The notes: generated by a model from the sequence alone, not told the origin. Counted from the first letter of the stretch, positions 1 through 12,534 are shown. The stretch is DNA of 64,000 bases from Apoderus coryli (GCA_911728435.2 OU452201.1:21328001-21392000); one strand, 5' to 3'. A program made the numbers and translations.

Positions 1-1140
1 GCAATATTATTATTATCAAAATCTATTTTATTAATTATTCTGTATTTTAATCCTTTTTTTAATAATTTATGAATGCTTTATGTAATATTTCTTTATTAAT
101 TTTTTAATTTTCTATATTCGGTGTTGAGTGGTCATGTATGTTTTGACTATATAAAAACTTATTACATTAAATTATTAAACTAGAAGTAGAAATCTCTCAA
201 AAATCGAGATGGCTACTACTAGGAGCTTGATAGGAACTTTTGAGATGGTCCTTTTGTTTTGTTTCTTATTTTACTCGTCATATTATGATTATACTTTTTA
301 CTAATTGTTTTTATTTTTTCTGTTTTTTGTCCATCTTGTCTTCGTGTGGAAACACATGTTGCCGCTGCTTGGCAGGACTTTGAGGTACTTATATACAAAT
401 TAAAAATTAATAATAATTGAATAAATATTGATCGTTATTATAATAGTTATAATTTATAGTCTTTGTTTAGTTAGTTTAGCGCTTACATCCTTGTAGAAAT
501 TTGCCAATACACTGAATATTAATATAGTTAGCATCGTTAGGATGCTGCAGATTTATAGATTTAAGCAGCTTTTTGGTAGTAACCACCGATTTTATTGTAT
601 CGAATACATGCCCATATTGAATCACGTAATAATAATTTATATATAAAACGTAACTGCTTTTTCTAGAGCAATCCTTACATATATATAAAGTAAAATTAAT
701 ATACTATTATATTTATACATTAGAAAAATATATTAAACACATTAATATGAAATTATTTACTGTAGCAAGTGTAGGTGTTGTTTGATTATTTTTTATTATT
801 TGTGACCGCATGGCAAATAAAATTACACAGTTTTTGTTTTTATATTTTATTAAATTAAACTAACTGCACTCTGTTCTTGGTAATAATTATATTTTTTTTA
901 AAAAATCCACAAAACACATTTTAAACACATTACATACGTCAGTCACACATAGAATAGTTTTATAGGGTTCATGATTTATATATACATTGTTTCAAACCAT
1001 CTCTAAAGTGCCTAGAGCTAGCTTGCACATTTGCTTAAAATAATGCATGGAAATCTAATTTAAGCTTAGCTTATCATTTTTTTTTGTGTTAATTTTTTGA
1101 CTTAAATATTCTGCGTTAATATTTCGTTATGTTTTTTCAG
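1..1140. other. Gene-free AT-rich stretch, possibly intronic
   Basis: I see no reading frame or repeat I can support here. If the exon at 1141-1213 is real, this stretch would lie in its upstream intron. A possible 9-base microexon (376-384, GACTTTGAG) sits between a CAG and a GTACTT donor and would join the next exon in phase 0, but it is too short to defend. Confidence 0.3.
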
Positions 1141-1213
1141 TTTTTCGTCAGGATAGCTCATATCAGAAAATGTTATACACAGAAGGGCAGCATTTTCATT
1201 ATTGAGGAATTTA
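1141..1213 (+). CDS. Candidate internal exon of an unrecognised host gene
   Basis: The stretch is bordered by a pyrimidine-rich acceptor ending TTTTTTCAG and a near-consensus donor GTAAGTA. It is 73 bases long. The first frame is open throughout and reads FFVRIAHIRKC, then YTQKGSIFIIEEF, leaving one base over. That phase joins the exon at 1746-1792, which in turn ends in phase 0 and joins 4600-5079. One other frame is open for most of its length (stop near 1203), so the frame choice rests on the phase chain. I do not recognise the protein family. The alternation of basic and hydrophobic residues suggests a folded domain, not a repeat-derived frame. Confidence 0.35.
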
Positions 1214-1446
1214 GTAAGTACACAAAAGTTTAGATAGTGATGTTTTTGACACAATACCCTGTTAATTTAAGTATGTCTTTAAGTATCTCTTGAACTGTTA
1301 TATATTTGAATTTTTTTTAACTCAGTTAAATAGTTCAAATGAATCGCACGCCGTATTTCCTAATGTTGCAACATAAAAATCGTATCTATGGAGACATCAT
1401 GTTTAACAATGCAATTTAATTTGTGCTCTAGTGTGCAAAATATTTT

Positions 1447-1469
1447 GCGCGCGTTGCCCACGGCGCGCG
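1447..1469. repeat. Short GC-rich hairpin
   Basis: A GCGCGC arm is followed about ten bases later by a second GCGCGC arm, forming a strong stem in otherwise AT-rich DNA. It lies about 100 bases from a fragment of the dispersed family described at 46412-46885 and may be part of a diverged copy. Function unknown. Confidence 0.5.
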
Positions 1470-1554
1470 AAAAAATAGTTTTCAATTAAAAGAACTGACA
1501 ATTCGCACACTGACATTAGTATAAAAATATTGACATTTTTTCACAGAAAAATAT

Positions 1555-1598
1555 ACTTTTACTTTCCCGCACAGGGAAAGTATTGTGAACGCGCTAAA
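1555..1598 (-). repeat. Terminal fragment of dispersed repeat family R, with hairpin
   Basis: The sequence TACTTTCCC-GCACA-GGGAAAGTA is a perfect 9-bp hairpin. It is followed by TATTGTGAACGCGC, the reverse complement of the end of the repeat copy at 58775-59270. So this is an isolated terminal fragment of that family on the opposite strand. Confidence 0.6.
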
Positions 1599-1745
1599 AC
1601 AAAATTGCATGGTATGATATTATACATAATTAAATTTAGTGTTTTATTTTATCGCACCATGAACCTAAAGAATGGCTAAACGAACTGATGAGTCCTATAT
1701 AACAAATATATCATGCAAAATGCCTATAAATTTGTATTTTTCCAG

Positions 1746-1792
1746 ATCCAAAAACCAGACAAGTTATTCAACGAAAATACAAGTCACCGATG
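1746..1792 (+). CDS. Candidate internal exon, phase-compatible with both neighbours
   Basis: This 47-base stretch follows an acceptor TTTTTCCAG and precedes a donor GTATGTG. With one base carried from the exon at 1141-1213 it reads NPKTRQVIQRKYKSPM with no stop and ends exactly at a codon boundary. The exon at 4600 also starts in phase 0, so the three form a consistent chain. The product is basic and not recognised. An incorrect call would be chance splice sites around a short open frame, which is quite possible at this length. Confidence 0.35.
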
Positions 1793-1896
1793 GTATGTGT
1801 TAACATGTTTTTTTTTCTTCAAATCGTGTCTATTACCAGTATTTGTTTTACTTTCATATAATTTTGATTTTGCATGTGTTAATATGATTTTTATAG

Positions 1897-1995
1897 GCTA
1901 GCCAGATGTTACATTGTTTCCAAAGGATATTTTCAATATACATGGCACAAAATATAGAAAACCTGAGGCCCAACAGTCCTGAGATCCATGCATGA
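1897..1995 (+). CDS. Possible alternative last exon of the same host gene
   Basis: A TTTTTATAG acceptor 104 bases after the donor at 1793 opens a phase-0 frame of 32 codons ending in TGA. It starts ASQMLHCFQRIFSIYMAQ. The exon at 4600 starts ADQICYSVLCVFSYVAAG. The two share A-x-Q and a hydrophobic-aromatic pattern at the same spacing, so they could be alternative last exons giving a short or a long proline-rich tail. The resemblance is weak, and the frame could be chance. Confidence 0.2.
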   Translation, partial: ASQMLHCFQRIFSIYMAQNIENLRPNSPEIHA

Positions 1996-4599
1996 CATTT
2001 TGTTTATTTGACCTATGTGTAAGAAACACAACGATTGTTTTACTTTTTTTTATTATTTAATTTAATTAATACTAAATATAATTTTTAAATATGCTACAAG
2101 ATTTTGTCAACTATTTAATGTGTGGGTCTTTGATTAAAGCCGTCCCAAACTAAGCCTAAAGTGGCAGACGCAATATTCATCGTCGAATGATATAATAACT
2201 ATTGTCGTTTCCATAGAGCCACAAAAATACCTCCATCTGTTGCCCACCCACTTGTTTGATATTTCGATTATTGCTAATAAATAAATTTGATTACGACTAG
2301 ATTAATTTTATTGAGCCAAGGCGCAACCGATGTGTGAAGTGATAAACATACCCTTGTGAATCACTATTATTGACTGAATTCTAGAGAAACCTGAAATTTT
2401 AGAGTATTTTTAGATGGTGGCGTAACTTCTACTGAAAAAGTGGCGGCTCGAAGATTTGAAAAAAATGGTGACGGGCTACCTACTTAAGTAAAATGAACAT
2501 TGATTAATGTTATTACCCTTATTCCCACTGGTCCAACGTTTAAATGGAGGTTCCAACAAATTACACACTTTTTTGATAGGTTTTATACAACAACAAAAAT
2601 TACTTACACTATTAAATTAACTTAAAAAACAATCCGCTCAATTAGGTAATAAACAACGCAAAAGGCCGCAACGATATCCTTAAATTATTATTTATTATTA
2701 CTAAAGTAATATTTTCAAAAAGTTTCTTCTCCTAATTTTATTTATTAGGTACTTATTATTATTTTTTTTGGTGACGAGCCCCTTCACATATTTCACCTGA
2801 CAAGCCTCCACTGTATGGGAGAGCGTTTGTCAAAATCAAACTAAGGAAATATTCTGTATGTGCCCGCCTGCGCTTCAGTGATTACAAATATATTATACGT
2901 GACGTATTCAATAGCATATAATGAGAATTTGGTAATTGTGCGGCTGATTGGCTCGATTTTTTCATAAATATTTTTTTACTTTCCTTGTCGTTTCAGCATA
3001 CCAGCTACCGATGAAAATGTAGATGAAGTGAATTAAATGATTATGACCAAACGTTAAATCAGAATTAGATAAATCGCGGATGATGGTGACGGATCAATTG
3101 TCTCATGGCATGAAATTCAGTCTGAGGAAATCGCCCGTATTTTTGGCAAAACAATTAAATAGCTTCTGCATCGCAATAGTGCTACTGCACAAACTTCACC
3201 CCAGCCTTCATATTCGCCGGACATGTCACTTTTTTCTATTCTCAAAAATCAAAATGGCGACAAATAACCTTATTTAAAAAAAAAAAAAACGTGCATTATA
3301 GTCCTGGATAAAGGAAGCCGTACAAAGAAAATGTTGTTTAAGTGCAATTAAATTCTTTTAGTTCTGCATGGTTGTTGATAATTTTGTGTTGATTCTCTTC
3401 TAATACCTATTAGCCAAATTGGCCGGATGTTATTATATGTATAGGATAGGAAAAACGTTGCATTTAATCCTTAATTCTTGCACGGAATCAGAGCATAACT
3501 ATGCACTGCACGTTACGAATATTGATTTTGTTAATCAGTGTATTTGTTATTTACCATTGAACAACAAATTAAATTTTCGTTAATACGGGATCAGAAGATG
3601 TTGCAATGAACGACTACGGTGCAATCCCTCGTGCAGTCTGTTCGATGTTGTTTTTAGTGTAATAATTCGAACTTTACTTCCATGATTTTAGACTTCGACA
3701 CTGGCGTTGTTTCTTGATTTCCTCGCTCTTTTAGTGCAATAACGACGACATTGTTACCAGCACCCTCGATTTTCAAAAGACTTATCTTGGCTATATTATT
3801 ATATTATTTCTTGGTTTGTATAAATACAAAGCCAAGAAAAATTAGGCCGATATGTCACACACTAGACTTCCACCAGATCGTCGCGTCGTTGTGATGAGTG
3901 GTTTTTTTGAAGAGTTGTATACTTCTTGTCCGGTTGTATGCAAATGATCTTGACCGACCAGTAATTTGCTACTATAATACCGCGCGCCTCGTAATATATG
4001 TATATAATTTCTTTTAATTTGGCACAAGGATGGCACACATATTTCGGTTGTCAGAATTAATAAAATATTTTTCCAACTAAAATAAAAATAAAAAAATCAA
4101 TGCGGGTATCGTTGGAAAACAATTTTTTTTTAATTTTGAATAATTATAGATATGTATTATATTTATGTTATACTAGCAGATCTGTTTTACTTCCTACTAA
4201 ACTTAGAACTCACTCTATATATTATTGATAAATATTAGAGAAGCTAACTGCGACTTTAAATAAATCCTATTAAAACATCTATTTAAAGACATGTTAAACA
4301 ACCAATATGTATACAGTTTATGGCTGAATGAATTTCAGCAATATGTCTCAAAATTATTTATTTTTTGGTATCTGTGGTTTCACAGTTTACATGAATATTA
4401 TCAATCAGTCCGAAATCTTAGCTACTTACTTCAGGAACTGAATATAATAAATTAATAAGTCTACACGTAAACTCAGTTAACTAAAGCCCTCTATCTTGGA
4501 TATCATTTATTTTACAATTTAATATGTATTATTATTATTGTTAAAACAACTTGTATGCATTAACATTTTTATTTAAGTTATTATTATTATCTTACACAG
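1996..4599. other. Presumed intron, no gene recognised
   Basis: This stretch separates the exon candidates at 1746-1792 (or 1897-1995) from the last exon at 4600. It includes a poly(A)-like run near 3277-3289 and a short open frame at 3080-3277 that I cannot tie to any family. No element termini were found. Confidence 0.35.
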
Positions 4600-5079
4600 G
4601 CTGACCAGATATGCTACTCAGTACTTTGTGTCTTTTCATACGTCGCCGCTGGCAAAGAAAAATCATCCGCAGCACAAAGAAAACTATCAACTTCATCCAC
4701 ATCATCAATGGCTGCAGGTCATTTTACCGCTTGTATTCGACCACAATTCACACCAATTACAGAACCATCACCTAGGCATATACCTCCAACCGCTATTCCT
4801 GTACTGCCTGACAGTGTAGTTGCACCAGTTTCGATTAATAAATCAGAATCTTGTGCAACTACGGCAGTTATCGGTCCTCCTACTTACCCTCCTCCGGCCT
4901 TACCACCCGGGGTAGCTCCACCCGCCCCACCTCCAGGTATAATTAAGACTGTGACCACCCAGATGTCAGTGACGTCATCATCAAAACCACCGCCGATACC
5001 ATCGAGAACGATGAGTATTCCTCCACCGAGGCAGCTTTCGATAACACAGCCGCCTCCAACGCCGCCAAGGCCGAAGTGA
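4600..5079 (+). CDS. Proline-rich last exon of an unrecognised host gene
   Basis: An acceptor TCTTACACAG opens a 159-codon frame ending in TGA at 5077-5079. It starts ADQICYSVLCVFSYVAAGKE, passes through a Ser/Thr-rich linker and becomes a low-complexity proline-rich tail. In the tail I see PPTY, a PPxY motif of the kind bound by WW domains, and PPIPSR and PPTPPR, which fit PxxPxR ligands of SH3 domains. PPTPPR also fits PxxxPR, bound by the CIN85/CD2AP SH3 type. These suggest a cytoplasmic, disordered scaffold tail. The first residues include a short hydrophobic stretch but not a full membrane segment. The open frame runs upstream only to a stop at 4561-4563, so an upstream exon is needed unless translation starts at the internal ATG 4708. 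The gene family is not recognised. Confidence 0.5.
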   Translation, partial: ADQICYSVLCVFSYVAAGKEKSSAAQRKLSTSSTSSMAAGHFTACIRPQFTPITEPSPRHIPPTAIPVLPDSVVAPVSINKSESCATTAVIGPPTYPPPALPPGVAPPAPPPGIIKTVTTQMSVTSSSKPPPIPSRTMSIPPPRQLSITQPPPTPPRPK

Positions 5080-8000
5080 CGCCATAGAAGGTATTCGTTA
5101 CCTTTTATGTATAGTCCTACTTGCATGGGACCTTCTTGTCTTCCTTGGGTGTAAGAATTAACTCTAAAATATACCAAAAATAGCATGTTAGTTGTTTATC
5201 GAATTATATGCCATCGAGCACTCTTTGATGTTAGTGTTATATAATATAATTTATCCAGATTCATACATCTGATAATTAGCGGAAAGTGGACATTGTTTGT
5301 TATTATATTTTTTTAAATTGAAACTGTGGCATTGGGCACAACCACTTCGCTCTAATTTAAGACAGTCGTTGCCCGAAAAATATAAATTAAGTTAAAACAG
5401 CAATACTTTAGTACATCTAATTCTATTTCTGAAGATCTTACAAATTTTAATTAGCTATAAGGAATTCATTGTATATTTGAATTATGGGAGTTAATACCAT
5501 ACTTTTTTAGATTTATTTCATTTTATTTCTGAATATTATTAACTTCAACTCTGTAAAATTCGTATTGACATTACTTTGGACAGACACGATACTTTCATAG
5601 CATAGAATTCAATTTTTTTTTAGGTAACATTTGTGGTATGCTCCACAATTTTAATGTATCGGATTTAAACCAACTCGTGTAGTTAGGTATAATTAATATA
5701 TTGGCACACAAAAAAGAATGAGATAGTATTAGAATATGAATTTAATAGAAACGGTACCTTCACCATGTTGCAATAAGAATTAGAAAGTAAGGATTGAGTT
5801 TTATTAAGTTACTCGCTTGTTTAGGTACTCGAGGAGCGGCCACTTACATCACGCTCACGAAACAGGATCTTATTGATTCTCCCTCGTAAACGAGTGACGG
5901 TCTGTATTTGAGCGGCGTCTCTCAGTTAATAGTTACTTGATTAAATTTAGAAAACTATTTTAAAATAAAAGGAAAGTCAGATGAATATTACTAACTATTA
6001 TTTATTTAATTATTTTAAAAAATGTACAAAAATCAATTCAATCAAAAAAAAAAAATGACAAGTCTCAAAATCAACAATTATAATTATCAAAAGATCGTAC
6101 TTACATTACAATTATCTTCATTGCCGACACAGTTGATTTTTCTTTGGCGTTAATAAAATATTTAATATTTATAATGATTAAAATAAAACTCTAATCACGT
6201 TAAATAAACTATCAAACTTAAGACACTACCCAACGGGGGGATTAGTGCTTCTAGGACCCGAAATTTACTTCACCGAAGTTTGGAGAGAAGACCCCGTTTT
6301 TTCCTGTTGCGTAAAAATTTATAACCTTTGATTTTCTCCACTCTTTCGAATATCGACAAATGCAATTCTTCTATTCTTAGCGTCGATCGTACCGTTTTTT
6401 GTTGAACTTGCAATTTGTCTATTAGGTACAATACCAGAGTCATGAACTTGTATAAACTTTGATGAACTTTTATAAATTATTAAATCAGCGTAAAATAGCT
6501 AGTTCGACTGGATGCAATATTTTTATTACAATATACCGGGTGTGACAATATGAATGAATAAGCATAATATGTCCCTGTCAGTCATCATTCTCCCTGTATA
6601 TTTTTTTATTTATTTTTTTTTTCACGTTCCTCAATATTATAAGTTTTTCTTACGGACCCTAAACATTTTCATTTTTGTTTTAATATAAAGTCGAGACGAA
6701 CTCAATATTCAATTGAAAGTTCAATTATAATTTTATGGCCATCATTTTATCAATTAGCAATCAAAACAGACTAATTAATATTTAATCAATCATCAATCAA
6801 TGTATGATTTTTTGTACAGTCATGTACATGCGTATCAGATACAAACTCATATTAGACGATTTAGTTAATTCTGGAATATGAAAAAAAAAATACTTAGTTT
6901 ATTTATAACAAAAACAGTTTGTTTTTGTTCGAGAATGGGCGATATCAAATATTTAAAGACTAAGTAATAATACATTCTATTTTTGGGATATTTTTAGTTA
7001 TAACTAATTGTTTACTTTGTTTTTATTGTTGTCACTATAGAAATTAAGTAGATAAATAAGTTTTAATTGAAATGAAAATTACATGATTTTTGCTGTTTTT
7101 GAAGAATATTTTGAAGATGTCCCAGTCTGTTGCCTTAAGCCTAATTCTCAGAGCGTCGACTGTCGCCATAATATACCTCGTCACGTCACGGCACTGTCCA
7201 CTTTTCAGGTGTTTTGCGTGTGGCTAGCGACAAAGTCATGATCATTGTCATTAATGTCAATAATAATAATTTGACGGATTTTATTTTCTTCAAATTGAAT
7301 GTAAACAATGCATCATTTACCCGAGTTTTCTTCCTGTTAGTACTTTACTTATACCGTTGTCTAAAATTTTCACACGTGGTAATAAATATACATATACCTA
7401 TTATTAATGAGCAATAACTATTTAGATTTTTTTACAGATCTCTGACGGAAATTGTTCATATATATATATATATATATATATACCTCTGGTGGAAACGCAA
7501 TGAAAAGAAATGCATATTTCTTAAACAAACCTACCCAATTGGATTTGCTGATTGCCAGAATCAATATCCATTTTTTAAGTAAAATAACTAAGTAAATAAT
7601 TGTCATTTTTATCAAAACAATATAAAACATAACCTTAAGCAACCTTTACCATCTTTATCGGTTACACGATAGGCTATAAGTGAAGTTCATTTATTTCAAC
7701 TACAGCTACATTAGTTGGGCGACACAAGAGCAAGAGTTCGGGGAAAATCAAATGCCCAGCGACAATACGAAGGTCTGAGAACTAGGCTTCATATTTAAAA
7801 GCTATTATAAAGTCACACATCTTTGACAGTATATTAACAAAACTAATTAAGTCATAGAACTGCAAATCGCGTGTCATCTTTTGAAGATACCTGATATATT
7901 ATTTTTGATGTCTAATCTAAATAATAAGACATTTGTTTTACTGTCAACAGGGAAATAGATCATTCATCTTCAGACGAATAGTCGTCTATTCTATTTTATT

Positions 8001-10177
8001 GCTGCACAGAGTTATATTACCTTTAATAAAAGTAACAAATAGTTTTGTGTCAAAAATAAAAACAATAATAGATATCACACCCAAATCAACGTGATCTTTT
8101 AATGAGAATTGTTTTGAAACATTTCTGTTATGTTTGCAAGAAAAATTAGTAAAAAGTATTGCCATACTATTTTATGTGTAGGAAATTTCGATAATTAAAT
8201 ATAATATATTAATGTGCAATATAATCGATTTACCTTAAACACTATTATTTATGGAGTGGTTTGTGGTTAATTATTGTAAAAATTATAGATGTTGTAGTTA
8301 ATTGTACACATTTTAATAAAAACTGTGCCTATATTATATTATATTACTGAAAATAATTATTTCGTTACTTGTATATAATTATTATTGTATAAAATAACTA
8401 CCTATATGTATTGTTCCTTTAACTATTATGGTGTATTTATTGGTTAAGATATAAAATTTTAATTTAATTAGACATCATGCTTCTTTAAATTATTTCAATA
8501 AAGAGTAACTTAAATTTCGAATGTTATTATTTCTACTTGGTAGGTATATCCAATTGCTGATACTTAGGCTTGGGGTTGATTCTCGAAACAATTATTTATG
8601 AGAGCCTTTAACATAATATGTGTATTAACTATCTAAATTTTATCCTCTTTTTAATTAATTAATGATAATATTTAACTCGCTTACTACGTTAAATTTTACA
8701 TCTTTTATGTGTTCTTTTGTCTCTACCATACAGCTACTCTTATTCACAGTTTCCTTGATGCAAACAATGGCTATTTGTTGCACAATATTATTATGTTGGT
8801 TGGTTATTTCAGACAGATGGTTCTTCCAAATAGTGATACTAAATACCATCATATTATGATTCAGGCCTACATAACTTCTACCAATGTGTAAAGCAGCTTT
8901 TAAAAGCATCAAAATAAAATATTCCTCAAAATAAGATTTTTTGTTAATGAATTGCTTGTTACATAATGTAACAAGACTCCAAGTTTTGTTGGACTATCCT
9001 CCAAGGCAAAGTATTTAGATTTGATCTTATTATCCCGATTTACTTGAATGCATTTTACTCTGTAGGTGATTAACCCAAGTATCTAAGTAAATTCGGGACG
9101 CTTTACTCGACTTAATTGCCCTTTAGTTGTTGTCAGCACAATAGCAGCATAAACTATTTTTTCGGAGTCCCCATGTTACGGCATAATTCGTTTGATAGTT
9201 GAAGGTCGTCCATAAGTAAACCCTATAGGGGCATAGGGCAACCTCTGCTAACATGATATCCCCAAAACGACATCAAATAATAATTAGGCATGATACAACA
9301 CAAATATAGGGGTACAGGAAAATAGATATTTACATACCAAGGGAGAAAAGTACATCTGTGTCTCCCTTGATAGGTTGCTTCGTGTCCGGCAATAAAGTCC
9401 AAAGTAGAAAATGTACTTTTGGGTATTCGTATAAATTTTGTTCTACTATATTTTTATACATTTATAAAGTATGTTCCTACTGACAAAAAGTGCGTTTGAA
9501 TTTTTGGGATGGTTTAATCCTGGGATTTCACAAAAGAAAAGGTTTGCCACAATAGCATATTTCAAATCTGGCATTAATACATTAACTGGTTTTTAAGTTG
9601 TTTCCAATAAATATATTGACTGATTTATGTAGTAAAACTTTAATTAAAATACAAAATAACAATATGAATATCGTATGTAGAAGTCATACTTGGCTAGTCG
9701 ACGGAGGAAAAGAAAAATTAACACTGCACCTAAAATAAGTTTTTTTCTACGACTGTCTTTAAATGCCTTTATTATATGTTCAATCATGATTTGAAAATGT
9801 AGTACATTGTAATGCTGTGTATCATTTACCCGTGCGTAATAATATTTCCCACTAGTTGCTAGGCAATAATAAAATTTCCAGGTAATGAAAAAAGTAACGG
9901 CGGGCATGAAAACTCACCATAGCAACGCCGAAAATACAAACACCCAATTGACAGTTTTGGTATTTATAATTAATAATAATTATAATTAAGTATTTCGCTA
10001 ATTTCAAAACACATAAACAGTGATAGTGAATATAGTTTAACACCACCTAGTCAATTTAATACTTCTAATTTATCGTATTTAGGCTTATACGCTAAGAAGG
10101 GTAAGTTTCGAAAAACAAATATTTTCCTAAAAATTATGTTAAATTTATTCAAAAGGATTAAAACAGTCGTAGAAAAA
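5080..10177. other. Gene-free region; 3' UTR of the upstream gene, then unassigned AT-rich DNA
   Basis: The first part would be the 3' untranslated region of the proline-rich gene. I could not fix the polyadenylation site, because AATAAA occurs repeatedly. Apart from a TA microsatellite I see no coding signal, element termini or RNA gene in these 5 kb. Short open frames here have no recognisable composition or motif. Confidence 0.4.
7459..7482. repeat. (TA)n microsatellite
   Basis: Twelve TA dinucleotides in a row, directly visible. Confidence 0.95.
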
Positions 10178-10308
10178 GTATAGTGGGATACTCACATGAA
10201 ATGACCATTTCCTACTCGTATAATTTGCAGCACTCGCCTGCGGCTCATGCTGCAAACGATCTTACTCGTAGGAAATATATGTCATTTCATGTTTGTTGCA
10301 CAATATAC
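10178..10308. repeat. Imperfect palindrome (snap-back repeat)
   Basis: The core runs from CATGAAATGAC at 10195 to GTCATTTCATG ending at 10291. The arms share ATTTCCTACTCG, TTTGCAGCA and their complements, with small insertions, and meet around 10235. Weaker pairing (AGTATA...TATACT) extends outside the core. Folded, it is a long hairpin. It could be a small foldback element or the centre of a larger inverted repeat. Confidence 0.7.
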
Positions 10309-10679
10309 TATTACCTACTACTAGGGAAAAATATTCGATATAAATAATTCACTTCGTTTGTAGGTACTGTCAGCTGGACCCTCCTACCTACAACATTCAG
10401 TGATTGTGAAATCATGCGATCTTATAACTTAATCGTCTACGTTATAGCATCGTTTGAATAGTACGGATACTCTAAAAAGGATAATTAGGATATGGGCGTA
10501 CCGACAAAAAATTAAATTTTTCATATTTTGTCGAGAAAAATCAAGATTTTATTACTAATTATAATAGTCACATCACCACTGTGTATACAAAAAATGGGTT
10601 GTGTCACCCAAAAACTTTCCCGAAAGTTGAACTATCGATATCGCCGCAATAATTTATAGTCGAGTTCATTGGATATATA

Positions 10680-12534
10680 CAGGGTGAGTCACGAGGAACT
10701 GTACATACTTCTACCATAAGTAGAGGCACATTAGGGGATCATCAAATGACCATTAAAAACTGTCGCCTTGTTTTCATTATTAATATACAGGGTGAATTAT
10801 GGATATTCACCAAAACAATGTTTCGTCATATCTTTTCAATGATTAAGTCGATTTATCTCATTTTTTTATAAAAGTGTGTATTGGTGCCTGGCAACTAACT
10901 GACATATTCAGAATTGAGAAAATCCAGGTCCGTCTTCGAGAAAATTTGTGGGACTGCTTCATATTCAACACTTCACCCTGTATATGATTTTTCAAAAATG
11001 TGAAATAATTTTTTCAGAGGGCATAAATAGACAGTTAGACCTGGGTATTTGAATTTTTTGTTACACTCACCTCACATTTCAAATTAAAGATTCATTTTAG
11101 AGCCAAATTGAAAACTGGCAATAATGAACTGTATTACTGTATAATAATGTTTAGTTATTAAAAATAAATCTTCAAAATAGACAGAAACGACACACACTGT
11201 GCTCCAGTATGGTAAATACCATAATTTGAATGGAATTACAGGGCCGGATTTAAAAATCTGGCATATCTGGTTCATCCCAATAATTCACCCTGTATGTAAC
11301 TTTTTCCACCCGAAATAGACAGAAAACAGATAAAATATGTTTGTAATAACCTAGTTTTCTTATTTGTTTGAGGAAAACTCATGTGTCTAATTATTTTAAT
11401 CAGAATGAAATGAAGAAGCCATGGAATTGTTTATTCATAAATTAAGAAATAAAATAAAAAACAATAACCAAACAATAAAACAGTTTTAACAATGTGGAAC
11501 AAAGTAAAAAACAATTTAATAAACATTACGATTTTAAAAGATGTTCAAAATGAAATCCATCTGCCTTAATACACTTTTCTCGACGAATGTTTAAATGTGT
11601 AATGGATTTTCTGATTGTCAATGGATAATTTCTGATAATATTAACGGTGAATAATTCTGCGTTAATGAGCTGTGGTGTTTTATAATCGTAATGTTTGATA
11701 AATTGTTTTTAACTTTGTTCCACATTGTTAAAACTGTTTTATTGTTTGTGTAGTGTTTTTTATTTTATTTCTTAATTAAATAATAAACATGTCCCTGGCT
11801 TGTTCATTTCATTCCGATTAAAATAATTAGACACATGAGTTTTCCTCAAACAAATAAGAAAACTAGGTTATTACAAAATTTTTTTATCTATTTTCTGTCT
11901 GTTACGGGGGAAAAAGTTACATACAGGGTGAATTTTTGGGATGAACCAGATATGCCAGATTTTTAAATCCGGCCCTGTAAATCAATTCAAATTATCGTAT
12001 TTACCATACTGGAGCACAGTGTGTGTCGTTTCTGTCTATTTTGAAGATTTCTTTTTAATAACTAAGCATTATTGTACAGTAAGATACTTTATTATTGCCA
12101 ATTTTCAATTTGGCTCTAAAATGAATCTTTAATTGGAAATGTGAGGTGAGTGTAACAAAAAATTCAACTACCCAGGTCTAACTGTCTATTTATGCCCTCT
12201 GAAAAAATTATATCAGATTTTTGAAAAATCATATACAGGGTGAAGTGTTGAATATGAAGCAGTCCCACAAATTTTCTCGAAGACGGACCTGGATTTTCTC
12301 AATTCTGAATATGTCAGTTAGTTGCCAGGCACCAATACACACTTTTATAAAAAAATGAGATAAATCGACTTAATCATTGAAAAGATATGACGAAACATTG
12401 TTTTGGTGAATATCCATAATTCACCCTGTATATTAATAATGAAAACAAGGAGACAGTTTTTAATGGTCATTTGATGATCCCCTAATGTGCCTCTACTTAT
12501 GGTAGAAGTATGTACAGTTCCTCGTGACACCCTG
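10680..12534. mobile_element. Foldback Tc1/mariner-type element with about 850-bp inverted arms
   Basis: Both ends read CAGGGTG...CACCCTG and are flanked by TA, the target duplication of the Tc1/mariner superfamily. Left arm 10680-11528 and right arm 11684-12534 are reverse complements with scattered differences; for example, the complement of 10694 is 12522, and there is a 2-base indel next to the left terminus. The spacer is about 155 bases. CAGGGTG-type motifs also recur inside each arm near 10788, 10974 and 11285 (mirrored near 11926, 12236 and 12421), so the arms contain subterminal repeats or older nested ends. The spacer encodes a transposase C-terminus (next entry), indicating that the palindrome arose from an autonomous element that lost most of its gene. 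Matching short open frames in the two arms are only mirror images of each other. Confidence 0.85.
11526..11681 (-). pseudogene. C-terminal remnant of a Tc1/mariner-type transposase in the foldback loop
   Basis: The spacer between the two long arms, read on the minus strand, is open for about 51 codons and ends at TAA (11526-11528). It contains SITHLNIRREKCIKADGFHF followed by EHLLKS. Insect Tc1/mariner-superfamily transposases commonly end in an R-x-x-x-C-I-x-x-x-G-x-H-F-E-H-L-L pattern, which matches here. The catalytic domain is absent, so the copy cannot make active transposase. Assignment to a subfamily is not possible from the tail alone. Confidence 0.7.

Noticed and set aside
1681..1715. 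CTGATGAGTCC at 1686, hammerhead-like
   Set aside because: It has the first box followed by GTCC, but no GGAC or GAC plus GAAA follows at stem II distance.
4884..5186. Glycine-rich frame on the minus strand opposite the proline-rich exon
   Set aside because: It is the complement of CCN-rich proline codons, which automatically gives Gly-rich readings. The plus-strand frame has splice and phase support.
11084..12132. Two near-identical 63-codon frames (one on each strand) in the palindrome arms
   Set aside because: They are mirror images created by the inverted arms and have no recognisable protein content. Similarity between them says nothing about coding.
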